Assembly: GCA_027325115.1 (NCBI GenBank)
Contig: DAHWFG010000425.1
Coordinates: 1 to 30,984 of the forward strand
Length of the DNA stretch: 30,984 nucleotides
DNA from: JAKBCQ01 sp021807585
Lineage (GTDB): Bacteria; Planctomycetota; Planctomycetia; Isosphaerales; Isosphaeraceae
Reading direction: 5' to 3'
Shown here: positions 1-7,470 of the stretch, piece after piece
Position numbering within the stretch: position 1 is the stretch's first letter
How the letters are laid out: every line of letters starts with the position of its first letter
The notes under the pieces: generated by a model
Database searches by the model: none
What the model saw: the letters and a program-made list of their open reading frames with translations, nothing else
What the model was told of the DNA's origin: nothing
Made by a program: the position numbers and the translations under genes

Positions 1-173
1 GGTCGGCGCCTCGCCCTCCCGGAATACAAACGCCGGCTCGGTCGGCGCCTCGCCCGCCGGGAATCGACATTTCGGCGCCGGTGATCTGCAGGGAGGGCGA
101 ACCTCCGTGTGAGCCGTCTTCAATGAATTCATTTTGAGAAACGCCGGCTCGGTCGGCGCCTCGCCCTCCCGGA
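1..173. repeat. GC-rich dispersed repeat, three direct copies plus one inverted variant
   Basis: The core cggctcggtcggcgcctcgc followed by ccCtcCCGGa occurs at 139-173 and, with one or two changes, at 29-62. A truncated copy sits at 1-23, cut by the window edge. At 91-116 a diverged copy in the opposite orientation (starting gggagggcgaacctccgtg) could pair with its neighbours to form hairpins. The unit resembles 'cgggagggcgagg...gagccg' repeats that I associate with planctomycete genomes. All copies lie inside the open frame of the partial CDS on the minus strand. Confidence 0.75.
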
Positions 174-604
174 TTGGCGTCGCGCAATCCTTGCCGTCGT
201 TCCTTTTGCAACCGACGCAATTCGGCCATTGTGCCGGCCAAACAACGCTGGAGGTGCGCCTCGTATTTGATGATCGTCTGAAGCGTTGATTGATCGGGCG
301 AAACGCGATGTTCTTGACCGTTCGCCGGATCTTCGCATGTTGCGCTCGATCCGGCTTCGATTTCTCCGAATTTCGCGGCAATCTCGAACCGGGTGATTCG
401 TTCGAGCCGCCACAAATAGAGCGCCGCACGCCCCGCATACAAGACTTCGAGCGCCCCGACGGGACACAATTCTTGAACGACGATCTCGCGATGAGCAAGC
501 CGATCTTCGAGCTTTTCGACCCCCTCGATCAAGGGACTGGCGGACGTCAATTCGGGCGTGGGATTGTGCGGATCGGCGATTGGGCGGACTTGGGTGCTGT
601 TCAT
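1..604 (-). CDS. Hypothetical protein, planctomycete-type, partial (3' end beyond window)
   Basis: Reading the minus strand from an ATG at 604, the frame stays open for 201 codons to the window edge, so the C-terminus is missing. The N-terminal ~135 residues look like normal protein, beginning MNSTQVRPIADPHNPTPEL. They include a basic helical stretch, EAHLQRCLAGTMAELRRLQ, at about residues 120-138. That stretch resembles a small family of uncharacterised planctomycete proteins I recall as having a 'KYExHLxRxLxxxLxELxRLQ' end; this is memory, not a search. After residue ~143 the protein runs into three in-frame copies of GGRGAD(RAGV), each encoded by a GC-rich dispersed repeat. The original stop codon was probably lost or displaced by the repeats. 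No convincing Shine-Dalgarno is seen; a TTGACT/TAGATT promoter lies upstream. Function unknown. Confidence 0.6.
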   Translation of the reverse strand, partial: MNSTQVRPIADPHNPTPELTSASPLIEGVEKLEDRLAHREIVVQELCPVGALEVLYAGRAALYLWRLERITRFEIAAKFGEIEAGSSATCEDPANGQEHRVSPDQSTLQTIIKYEAHLQRCLAGTMAELRRLQKERRQGLRDANPGGRGADRAGVSQNEFIEDGSHGGSPSLQITGAEMSIPGGRGADRAGVCIPGGRGAD

Positions 605-735
605 GGTGGATATTCTTTCGTCAAGGTTCACGTATTCCGCGTATCGTCAATTTTCGTCCCGATTCGATTGCTTTTAGGCGGAGTCGACTGGGTCGATTGC
701 GTGATGATCGCTCGCCCAAGGCATTTCTAGGGGTC

Positions 736-764
736 AATCTACGATATTCGGGATATTGAGTCAA
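736..764 (-). promoter_or_regulatory. Putative sigma70-type promoter for the partial CDS ending at 604
   Basis: On the minus strand TTGACT (764-759) is followed after 17 bases by TAGATT (741-736). The first hexamer matches the -35 consensus at five of six bases and the second matches the -10 at four of six. Transcription would start near 729, giving a leader of about 125 bases to the ATG at 604. This rests on pattern matching only. Confidence 0.35.
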
Positions 765-990
765 GATCAATACTGGTAGAATTGCGTTTTCTCTGGAATC
801 ACGAGATTTTCTGCCGTATGCGGAACGATTCTTGCCCTCCCCGGATGCGCGGAGGGCCTGGGAGGTGTTGATTCGCTCAAGGGAACCCGGGACGTCGCCC
901 TGAGTTCATTCGTTAACGTTAATTCTTCCTCGAATAACCGTCGGGCGTCGGCTAGGAATCATCGACAGTATCGGTTCGATGACCGGCCCG

Positions 991-1017
991 AAAGCGCATG
1001 TTTTGGCGTTGCGCTTT
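991..1017. other. Terminator-like hairpin
   Basis: Perfect 8-bp stem aaagcgca (991-998) and tgcgcttt (1010-1017) with an 11-base loop. A T-run at 1015-1018 overlaps the end of the stem on the plus strand. It looks like an intrinsic terminator reading rightwards, but no plus-strand gene ends here. It may be a remnant or have another role. Confidence 0.3.
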
Positions 1018-1113
1018 TCCTCGGGCGACGAACAGTAAGTCGTTCATTGACAAGAGATTAGATAACAGCTAAGTCGATCATCCGATTTGGAGCCGAGGCG
1101 GAAATGCCGTTCG

Positions 1114-1190
1114 AATACAAGCACGAAGCGCAAGCGAGTGCGTCGTGTTTTTCCGAATCTACGCACTCGCTTGCGCTTCGTGCTTGTATT
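1114..1190. repeat. Perfect 30-bp inverted repeat with 17-base loop
   Basis: The arms at 1114-1143 and 1161-1190 are exact reverse complements over 30 bases. Their core is cacgaagcgcaagcgagtgc. The loop at 1144-1160 contains a short T-run. The core resembles the 'cgaagcgcaagcgag' repeat I recall as widespread in planctomycete genomes. It may be a small non-autonomous mobile unit made of two inverted copies, or a strong terminator or RNA-stabilising structure about 170 bases past the stop codon at 1358. Confidence 0.85.
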
Positions 1191-1357
1191 ACAGATCCAT
1201 TCGCATATGTAATCTCCATACCGGAGGAAACGGAAACGCGCAACATCAAAAAGCGCATGCGAGCGCGGCCGATAAAACATCAATTGAATAAAACGACAAT
1301 CATATCAATGTGGCTTAATCCTCAATCGGTTGATTTCACCACGTCGACCCGTTCGAT

Positions 1358-2260
1358 TCACATCAATTCGAGTTGCGCCGCGGCGAGGCTTCGCGTGCAA
1401 AGTTCTATGATATACGGATGACTTGGTACGATATGCTGCGGGTCGGAAAGTTGCCACGCCAGCATGCGAGCCGCGTCGGCTCGCCGCGGCAGATCGTTTG
1501 CGCTCCAAACAAGAGACATCCACAAGAGCGAACGGCGGTCGAGTTCGAGGCGTTTTTGAATAGCATGTTCAAATAAATAACGGTAAGCGCCAAGATCGCG
1601 CGTCGGATCGGGAAGCGAGCGTTCGCGGAGGAGGATTTCGGCGGCGATTTGCGCGGTGAGGGGGGAACGGTCGAGCCAGTCGGGACAAGCGTCGAGGATT
1701 TCCCGCACGCGTTCGACGAGATCGGAATGTGGGATCGCCGACGGATCGGCTTCGCTCGCCGAAGCCAGGAACGGCCGGGGGAGAAAATCGGCGCCGAGGG
1801 TCCGATCAATCCAGCAAGCAAGATCGTCTCCGGCGCGGGATTCACTCCGATCAAGTAATTGATTGATCAGCATGCATCCGCCAAGAATCAATCCGGCGAG
1901 CGCGGGCGACCGCGCGACGACGCCTCCAGGGGCTCGATCGCCGAGATCGCCAAGGAACGCCGCGACGTCGGTCTCGTCGATTCCGGAACGGCCGACGAAG
2001 TCGATGATTCCGTCGAGCACTCCGCAACGAAATCCGACCGCGACAAGCTCGCCGCGATCGAACGAAACGAGGCCGACGAATCCCGTTCCGGCGCCGTCGA
2101 TCGCCGAGACGATTCCTTCGATCAGCCTGGGCGGGATGTCGCCGATTCGCGCCAAGCCGCCGGCGGAAGCCGACGATTCTTCGGCCCTGGCCGTGACCGC
2201 AAGCCCGCCCGCGGTTTCGCCTTTGATCGCCATCGTATCCAACCTTCGATCCACGTCCAT
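1358..2260 (-). CDS. Hypothetical protein, no recognised domain
   Basis: A 300-residue protein. I chose the ATG at 2260 (MDVDRRLDTMAIKGETAGG) because a GAGGAG ribosome site lies about 8 bases upstream. The open frame continues further upstream but without such a site, and another ATG lies nine codons later. The N-terminal half is rich in Gly, Ala and hydrophobic residues (GFVGLVSFDRGELVAVGF, LAGLILGGCMLINQLL) without clear membrane helices. The C-terminal half is helical and charged, with aromatic-rich segments near residues 240-265. The frame has the biased base use of neighbouring genes, so I consider it real. I cannot assign a family. It is followed by a long non-coding stretch with a strong palindrome. 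Confidence 0.7.
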   Translation of the reverse strand: MDVDRRLDTMAIKGETAGGLAVTARAEESSASAGGLARIGDIPPRLIEGIVSAIDGAGTGFVGLVSFDRGELVAVGFRCGVLDGIIDFVGRSGIDETDVAAFLGDLGDRAPGGVVARSPALAGLILGGCMLINQLLDRSESRAGDDLACWIDRTLGADFLPRPFLASASEADPSAIPHSDLVERVREILDACPDWLDRSPLTAQIAAEILLRERSLPDPTRDLGAYRYLFEHAIQKRLELDRRSLLWMSLVWSANDLPRRADAARMLAWQLSDPQHIVPSHPYIIELCTRSLAAAQLELM

Positions 2261-2418
2261 GTTTCTCGCTCCTCGAACGCGCCGGGGGGCGAATCGCGTC
2301 GTTCGAATCAGAGCGTGCCAAAGCCGCGTCCCGCCGGCAAGACGGATTCGACCGCCGCGCGCGAGTTCAAGAAACATAATTCTAGCGATACCATCAATAA
2401 AATATGTCTAGAAGCCAT

Positions 2419-2434
2419 TAATTATTAATAATTA
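2419..2434. promoter_or_regulatory. AT-only 16-bp palindrome, possible operator
   Basis: taattattaataatta is its own reverse complement and contains no G or C, which is striking in this GC-rich DNA. It lies about 160 bases upstream of the start at 2260, inside an AT-rich island. A regulator site is possible, but nothing identifies the regulator. Confidence 0.3.
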
Positions 2435-2546
2435 CAATAATAAAGGTATGTTCACTCAAGTGATTGCTCGCAACGGCGAGATTCGCGGTTTGAATTGCGA
2501 CGACGAACGCATTTAAAGCGTATCGAAGCCGCGACGCGCCTGCCGC

Positions 2547-2609
2547 GCGCTTCGCGCCGTGATCCGAGCGCTTCGCGCCGTGAGCCGAGCGCTTCGCGCC
2601 GTGATCTCT
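2547..2609. repeat. Three tandem 21-bp repeats just after a stop codon
   Basis: Units at 2547-2567, 2568-2588 and 2589-2609 share gcgcttcgcgccgtga and differ at only a few positions. Each unit contains gcgcttcgcgc, which can fold into a 4-bp stem with a ttc loop. The block begins 33 bases beyond the stop codon of the propeller/PHP gene (2642-5638, minus strand). It may therefore act in transcript termination or 3'-end protection. Too few and too short to be a CRISPR array, and without spacers. Confidence 0.75.
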
Positions 2610-2641
2610 CGCGGCGCGAGCGCGGAGCGTCGTCGGTTGAT

Positions 2642-5638
2642 TCAATCGCGCGGCGCGGGACGACGCGAGTGGACCCAGATCGGGCTCGCCCACGCCAACT
2701 GGCCGTCGTCCTGGCGAACGCGAACGTAATACCAGCTTAACCCGGGCCCCCGAATCTCGTCGTCGGTCCACTCGAACGACACCTGTTCCTTGTTCGGCTC
2801 GGCCGAGTAAACGTACACAAAATCCTTGATAATATCGATCTTGGCGATCGGCCGCGTTCCGTGCGCCAAGATCTTGAGCCGAACGGCGCCGTCGGCGTCG
2901 AATTCATCTCCCATAATATGCTCACCCGAGCGAACGTCGAGAACGATGTTGTCGGTCGCGGCGTAGCAATGCCGGTTCTTGAAGGCTTCGAGCACGGCCT
3001 CGCGGGACGAGTCGGCGGCGACCGCGATCGCATAACTTATATGCGTTGAGATATGATCGCTTGATGCTTGGAAGCCGAACCGGTATTGCATCGCGAGCGC
3101 GTTCCACACCATCCCCAGCGGTCTCCAGCCGCCGATGGCCTCGCCGGGTCGGCGAGCGACGCGCGGAGCGCCGAGATGTTCATACGAGTTGCGATGCCCC
3201 TGGTAGATTTCGACGAACGTCTCGGCGCGGTCGTCGACGTCGCGCCAGTCGGTTCCCATTCCCGTTCCGCTCGTATGCGAAGCGCACACTCCGCCGAGTT
3301 GTTTGAGGTAATCGTAAAGCATCTTGGTGTCGTCGTCGACGACCCCCTGCTCGTCGACGAGCCGGGGGAGCGTGCGAACGCCGCGCCGCGCGAACATCAC
3401 GTTGCGGTGACCGTGCGGATACGGATTGCTTCGTTCATACGTGAACATTGTAGCAAGCGATGGGCTGTGATAAATGTCGGTCGTTTTCTGGACGAGCCAC
3501 CACGTGTATTCTTTGCCGCCGCCGTTGTCGTGATCGGCGTCCCCCATCCAGTCGAATTGCGCGGCGTCGATCGCGTAACGCCACATATCCTCGAGCGCGC
3601 CGTCCGAGCCGCCGTCTTGCGAGATCTCGCTGTGACGATGAAAATCGCCGCGGAGGAATCGGTATGATTTGCCCGCCGCGCCGATCCGATACGAACGCAT
3701 CCTGGCGACGTCTTCGGCCTCGTGCGGATGTATCGGCGCGTCCGCCTCGGCTTTCGCGTAGGGCTCGATCTCGCCGAGAGCGGGTTCGACCGCGGCTTGG
3801 GAATCGTTTGAGACGAGCGCAGCGATCTGCAGATCGAGGTTGAAGGCGCCGTCGGGGGTTCCCGGCGTTCCCGCTTGCGCCCAGTACCGCCGCGATAATT
3901 CGGGAGTGAACTCGATCTCGCGGCGGAGCCGACGATCGGTGCTGTAAACCGCCAAAACCGGGCCGTCGCCGGGTACGACGAGCGCGGGGCGGTTGTCGAG
4001 CAGGCCGTCGCTCCGCGGGAGCGGCAGTGGAGGAGTCCACGATTTGCCCGCGAGCGACACGGCGTATTCAACCCACACGCCGCCGACAACCATCACCGCG
4101 TTGTTTCCCCAAATCGCCTCCTGGCGATGCCGAAACGCCAGCCACACCCGGCCCGATCGATCGCATGTCATACGAGGAAAACTGTTCATTACATGAAGCG
4201 GCTGATTCGCATTGGCGACGGGATCGGGCGCGGCGAGGACTCGCGCCCCGTCGACACAACGAACCTTCACCGCGGCGGTGCGATACAGCGTCGAGCCCTT
4301 CCCCTCGACGAGATTCTCGGCGTCTTTGCCCCAGTTCGCGGTTCGTTCCTCGTACCCCACCCAAACCCTGCCGCGAGCGTCGGCGACGACGCTCGGCCGC
4401 GCCTCGTACAACGGCGTGGCGGCGATCGCGATCGCCGCGCCGAGCTTGCCGTCGACGCCGCGCGTGCTTAGCATAATATCATAATTACCATTCTGATATG
4501 TGTCATAAGCTACGTGAGCACGGCCCGATCGATCGATCGCGATCGCCGGCGACCATTCGTTGGCGGCGGGATCGCCGATCCGAACGGCATCGTTCGTGCG
4601 ATCGAGCGGGGCGAGCTTGATGTCGGCTTTGCCGTCGATCCACGCTTGCCAGGCGATCCAAATCTCGCCGTCGGGCGCGGTCGCGGCGACGACGTCGACG
4701 TCGGCGCCCGCGTTCTCGGTCAGGCGAATCGATTCAGTCCACGTTGAGGCCGCGGGGTCGTATTTGCGGGTGAAGAGATCCCAATTTCCAGAGCGATTCT
4801 CGGACCAGACGACGACGACTCGTCCCTTGCCGTCCAAAACAACCGCGGGCCGCCAAACGTCTTTGCCCGTCCCCGTGACGTCGAGCGCCGCTCCCGCCTT
4901 GCCCGCTCCGAAATGGAGCAGCTTGATCTGATCGCCGCCCCCTTTGGGAACCGAGCTTGCGAACGATTTTGGCCGTACCTTGTACGATTCGAGCGATTCG
5001 TCTCCAAACGGCGTGTGAACGACATATGTGATCCAAACGCCTCCCTGGGGGTCGCCGATCGCCGCGGGGAAGTCTTCTTGTTCGGATGTATCGATCAACG
5101 GGACGCCCGTCGCGACGATCTGCGCCTCGACCTTCCCTTCGAGATAACGCCGAGGCGATCGGTCGGCGAGATCGGATAGCGCGATCTTGATTTCACCGCG
5201 CGGAGTCGCGACGGTGAGGATCGCCTCGCCAGGCGCCTTGAGCGAGACGATCACGCCGTTGGGGGCGACAGTCGACCCGAACGAGCTCGGACCGCTTTGC
5301 TTTTGGGGAATCGCGGCTTTTTTGGGGATTCCCTTGCGGATCAAGCGGCTCACCGCCTTCCACGAATCGCGCCCTTCGATCCGGTCTCCCTTGCGGAATC
5401 GATATCCCTCGATACCGAGGATCTCGCCTTGATCGACCTTGACCCCGCCGTCCCAAGTCTCGACGTCGCGGTCGCCGACTCCAAGGAGAAGCCGCACCGA
5501 GACGACGTCGGGATCGAGCGTGCGGAGTTCCGAGGCGATCGGTTCGGCGCCGCCTTGCCGCTGTTGCGTCGCGAAGGCCGAGATCGCCACGATCGAAGTC
5601 GACGTGACGACGGCGGCAAAAAATCGATATGATATCAT
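2642..5638 (-). CDS. Exported beta-propeller / PHP-type metallohydrolase (paralogue 1)
   Basis: A 998-residue protein starting at an ATG with a GGAG ribosome site 8 bases upstream. Residues 1-23 look like a signal peptide (MISYRFFAAVVTSTSIVAIS...ATQQ). Residues ~230-620 hold repeats of the type WSPAIAIDRSGRAHVAYDTY and NGNYDIML, as in sialidase- or TolB-like beta-propellers. Residues ~659-960 carry a PHP-like metal centre: HRH 667-669, DADHD 700-704, E735, H744, H788 and SSDHISTH 859-866. This matches the HxH, DH, E, H, H, DxH ligand order of the PHP/DUF3604 superfamily. The likely activity is phosphoester or related hydrolysis outside the cytoplasmic membrane; the substrate is unknown. It is clearly paralogous to the gene at 11853-14813. 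It ends the co-oriented metal-pump/SPFH block, 234 bases after the small membrane protein gene. Confidence 0.8.
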   Translation of the reverse strand: MISYRFFAAVVTSTSIVAISAFATQQRQGGAEPIASELRTLDPDVVSVRLLLGVGDRDVETWDGGVKVDQGEILGIEGYRFRKGDRIEGRDSWKAVSRLIRKGIPKKAAIPQKQSGPSSFGSTVAPNGVIVSLKAPGEAILTVATPRGEIKIALSDLADRSPRRYLEGKVEAQIVATGVPLIDTSEQEDFPAAIGDPQGGVWITYVVHTPFGDESLESYKVRPKSFASSVPKGGGDQIKLLHFGAGKAGAALDVTGTGKDVWRPAVVLDGKGRVVVVWSENRSGNWDLFTRKYDPAASTWTESIRLTENAGADVDVVAATAPDGEIWIAWQAWIDGKADIKLAPLDRTNDAVRIGDPAANEWSPAIAIDRSGRAHVAYDTYQNGNYDIMLSTRGVDGKLGAAIAIAATPLYEARPSVVADARGRVWVGYEERTANWGKDAENLVEGKGSTLYRTAAVKVRCVDGARVLAAPDPVANANQPLHVMNSFPRMTCDRSGRVWLAFRHRQEAIWGNNAVMVVGGVWVEYAVSLAGKSWTPPLPLPRSDGLLDNRPALVVPGDGPVLAVYSTDRRLRREIEFTPELSRRYWAQAGTPGTPDGAFNLDLQIAALVSNDSQAAVEPALGEIEPYAKAEADAPIHPHEAEDVARMRSYRIGAAGKSYRFLRGDFHRHSEISQDGGSDGALEDMWRYAIDAAQFDWMGDADHDNGGGKEYTWWLVQKTTDIYHSPSLATMFTYERSNPYPHGHRNVMFARRGVRTLPRLVDEQGVVDDDTKMLYDYLKQLGGVCASHTSGTGMGTDWRDVDDRAETFVEIYQGHRNSYEHLGAPRVARRPGEAIGGWRPLGMVWNALAMQYRFGFQASSDHISTHISYAIAVAADSSREAVLEAFKNRHCYAATDNIVLDVRSGEHIMGDEFDADGAVRLKILAHGTRPIAKIDIIKDFVYVYSAEPNKEQVSFEWTDDEIRGPGLSWYYVRVRQDDGQLAWASPIWVHSRRPAPRD

Positions 5639-5872
5639 GAGAGAATCTCCTGTGAATCGCCGACGGGGTCGGCCGAATGAACGCGGATGTCGGATTCGCT
5701 CCGATCGGAATTCGATCGAAACACGCCGACGCGAGGCGCGAGCGAGTGTTTAATGAAATCGAGTGATATAACGCTAAATATTATCATGATGAGATCCTCG
5801 GTTGCGTTTCCGGTCGGCGAGTATCGCGAATGCGGGTCGTTAATATCGCGCGATAATCGATTCTTCACCGCA

Positions 5873-6484
5873 TTACGGATTTTCATTTTCCTGGATTCCA
5901 GGCGGATCGCCTCCGGTCTCGACGGTCAATCCACCCGGTTGAACGGGGACCCCCTCGGGTTCCTCAAAGCTCGCCGGCGAGCCGAACTTGGCTTTGGGGC
6001 GACGGTCGCGGACGGTCTCGGCCTCGGTGACGAGCCATTCGTCGGCGATTTTTTCGACGAGGTACGTCCGACGTTCGTTACGGTCGGGATAAACGGTTTC
6101 GACCGTCACGCGAGCGGCCGAGTCGCCGTCGGGTTCGGCGGCGAAAACGGCATGGCTTTTGCGCGCTCGCGACGCGGCGCGAAGTTCATCGGCGAAGGCT
6201 TCGCGGCCGCGCTCGGCCACGGAACGCTCGATCCGTTCCCGCAATGTTCCGCCGAACGAAGCGAGATAAGCCGCGACGTTTCCCTTCGAGGCGCAATCGA
6301 GAATCGCTCGAACGCGAACCTCGGCGGGGCTTGGGTTCAACGCCGAATCATTCGTTTGTGCGACGGCTCGCTCGGCCGCGATCGATCGCGATCCGTCTTG
6401 ATTCGCCGCGGGCCGGCGCAGACTCGACCAAAAGATCAATCCCATCAACATCACGGTGATCGCCGCCGCGACGACGCGTTTCAT
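5873..6484 (-). CDS. Small membrane-anchored protein of the SPFH operon
   Basis: A 203-residue protein whose ATG overlaps the stop codon of the HflK-like gene (ATGA), so the two are translationally coupled. Residues 1-22 form one hydrophobic segment (MKRVVAAAITVMLMGLIFW) followed by SSLRRP, suggesting an N-terminal anchor or uncleaved signal. The body (residues ~55-165) alternates helices and strands. It includes AILDCASKGNVAAYLASFGG and a strand pair ending YLVEKIADEWLVTEAETV, reminiscent of NTF2-like or DUF4878-like folds with small-protein roles in the periplasm; this is a weak resemblance. The C-terminus is Pro/Gly-rich. As the last gene of a tightly coupled operon it is likely an accessory of the SPFH complex. 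Confidence 0.7.
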   Translation of the reverse strand: MKRVVAAAITVMLMGLIFWSSLRRPAANQDGSRSIAAERAVAQTNDSALNPSPAEVRVRAILDCASKGNVAAYLASFGGTLRERIERSVAERGREAFADELRAASRARKSHAVFAAEPDGDSAARVTVETVYPDRNERRTYLVEKIADEWLVTEAETVRDRRPKAKFGSPASFEEPEGVPVQPGGLTVETGGDPPGIQENENP

Positions 6485-7470
6485 GGAGTCGACGCTCCTC
6501 GATCGGACGGAGTCGGAACCGAACGATCATTATCGTTCGTCGGCAAAACATTCGTCGGAGACGACGACATGTTTCCTTCTTCTGCGAACAGTCCGAGGTC
6601 GAGCTCCTCGCCGGGAGCGACGATCACCTTGCGGCGGAACCTCGGGAAAAGCTCGGCGAGCGTTTCGAGGTAGATCCGCCGGCGAGTCGCTTCGACGTTT
6701 TTCTTGCTCTCGGCGAGAACGAGCGTGAACCGATCGGCCTCGCCGCGCGCGTTCTGGACGAGCGAGTCGTATCGGCCCGCGGCTCGATCGGCGATCTCCC
6801 GCGCCCGACCGCGAGCGTCGGCCCGCGCTCGGTCGCGATACTCCTCGGATCGAGTGATCATTTGTCTACGATCGCTCCGAGCCCGAGCCGCGTCGGCGAA
6901 GGCCGGAGCGACGGGCGTCGGAGGGGCGACGCGTCCCAGCCGCACGGCGCGAATCGAAACGCCCAAACCGTGGCGGTCGGCCCGCTCCTGAATCGCTCGG
7001 CGCGTTTCCTCGGCGATCTCGCCGCGCCCCGTCGTCAAAACGTCGTCGACGCCGCTCGCGGTCAACGTACGCGTGAGCGCGCTCTCGGCAGCGGCCTTCA
7101 AAATCAGTTCGCACGACCGCGCAGTGAACAAATATTTCACCGGATCGCTCACACGGTATTGAACGATAGCCCGCGCCGTCACCACGTTCAAATCGCCCGT
7201 CAGAAAATCGTCGGTTTCAGGATTGGGAGCGGCGGTGAGCGGGGCTCCCTCGTTGTCGCGCGCGCCGATCGTCAAAACGCGCGTTTGACCCGTTTTAACG
7301 CGATCGATCCGATCGATCCCCCAGGGAAATCCCCAGTGCAATCCGGGGCCCCACGGCTCGGCGAGAACCGCGCCGCATCGGCGCACGACGCCGATTTCGT
7401 CTTGCCGAACGACCGTCAACCCCGTCGCGGCGTAGCAGACGAAAAATATGAACAACACAAGACGCCTCAA
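6481..7470 (-). CDS. hflK: HflK-like SPFH/band-7 membrane protein
   Basis: A 329-residue protein starting at a TTG with GGAGG 6 bases upstream; the TTGA overlaps the HflC-like gene's stop codon. Residues 1-20 form the membrane anchor (RRLVLFIFFVCYAATGLTVV). The SPFH domain follows: VRQDEIGVVRRCGAV, PGLHWGFPWGIDRIDRV, then DFLTGDLNVVTARAIVQYRV at about 86-106. A long Arg/Ala/Glu-rich coiled coil occupies ~180-280. HflK and HflC family members form large hetero-oligomeric cages in the inner membrane that, in E. coli, enclose and regulate the FtsH protease. No ftsH or nfeD gene lies in this window; the partner here may instead be the P-type ATPase encoded two genes upstream. The C-terminal 40 residues are Ser/Thr/Pro-rich and probably disordered. 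Confidence 0.85.
   Translation of the reverse strand: MRRLVLFIFFVCYAATGLTVVRQDEIGVVRRCGAVLAEPWGPGLHWGFPWGIDRIDRVKTGQTRVLTIGARDNEGAPLTAAPNPETDDFLTGDLNVVTARAIVQYRVSDPVKYLFTARSCELILKAAAESALTRTLTASGVDDVLTTGRGEIAEETRRAIQERADRHGLGVSIRAVRLGRVAPPTPVAPAFADAARARSDRRQMITRSEEYRDRARADARGRAREIADRAAGRYDSLVQNARGEADRFTLVLAESKKNVEATRRRIYLETLAELFPRFRRKVIVAPGEELDLGLFAEEGNMSSSPTNVLPTNDNDRSVPTPSDRGASTP

Larger units (their letters stand above)
605..1357. other. 753-bp non-coding stretch with hairpins
   Basis: I find no convincing gene here. Short open frames exist on both strands, but they have no good ribosome sites and some run through the large palindrome. The stretch holds the putative promoter at 736-764, a 7-bp stem with a 10-base loop at 834-857 (gccctcc/ggagggc), an 8-bp stem at 991-1017 and the 30-bp-arm palindrome at 1114-1190. 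It lies downstream of the gene at 1358-2260 and upstream of the gene at 1-604, both on the minus strand. Confidence 0.6.
2261..2641. other. 381-bp intergenic region with AT-rich island and tandem repeats
   Basis: No gene seen. The part next to the gene at 1358-2260 includes an AT-rich island (about 2380-2450) that stands out against the GC-rich surroundings and probably carries that gene's promoter. I cannot fix the -35 and -10 boxes. Within it the 16-base perfect palindrome taattattaataatta sits at 2419-2434. Near the end of the upstream gene lies a block of three 21-bp tandem repeats (2547-2609). Confidence 0.5.

Noticed and set aside
290..730. Plus-strand open frame over the first gene region
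   Set aside because: It is opposite the partial minus-strand gene, which has a natural protein composition and the planctomycete-type helix. The plus frame has neither.
1..1357. Insertion sequence remnants
   Set aside because: Repeats and inverted repeats are present, but no transposase fragment or target-site duplication could be seen.
1044..1421. Short open frames through the 30-bp palindrome
   Set aside because: They exist on both strands because the palindrome lacks stops. There is no ribosome site and the peptides are mostly repeat-encoded.
2547..2609. CRISPR array or integron sites
   Set aside because: Three 21-bp units without spacers, with no integrase or cas gene nearby.
5844..5855. 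tatcgcgcgata palindrome after the small membrane protein gene as a terminator
   Set aside because: It is a 12-base self-complementary string with no loop and no T-run. Such strings are frequent in this CG/GATC-rich DNA.
5687..6673. Plus-strand open frame of 328 codons
   Set aside because: Antisense to the small membrane protein and the HflK end, with no ribosome site and no domain.
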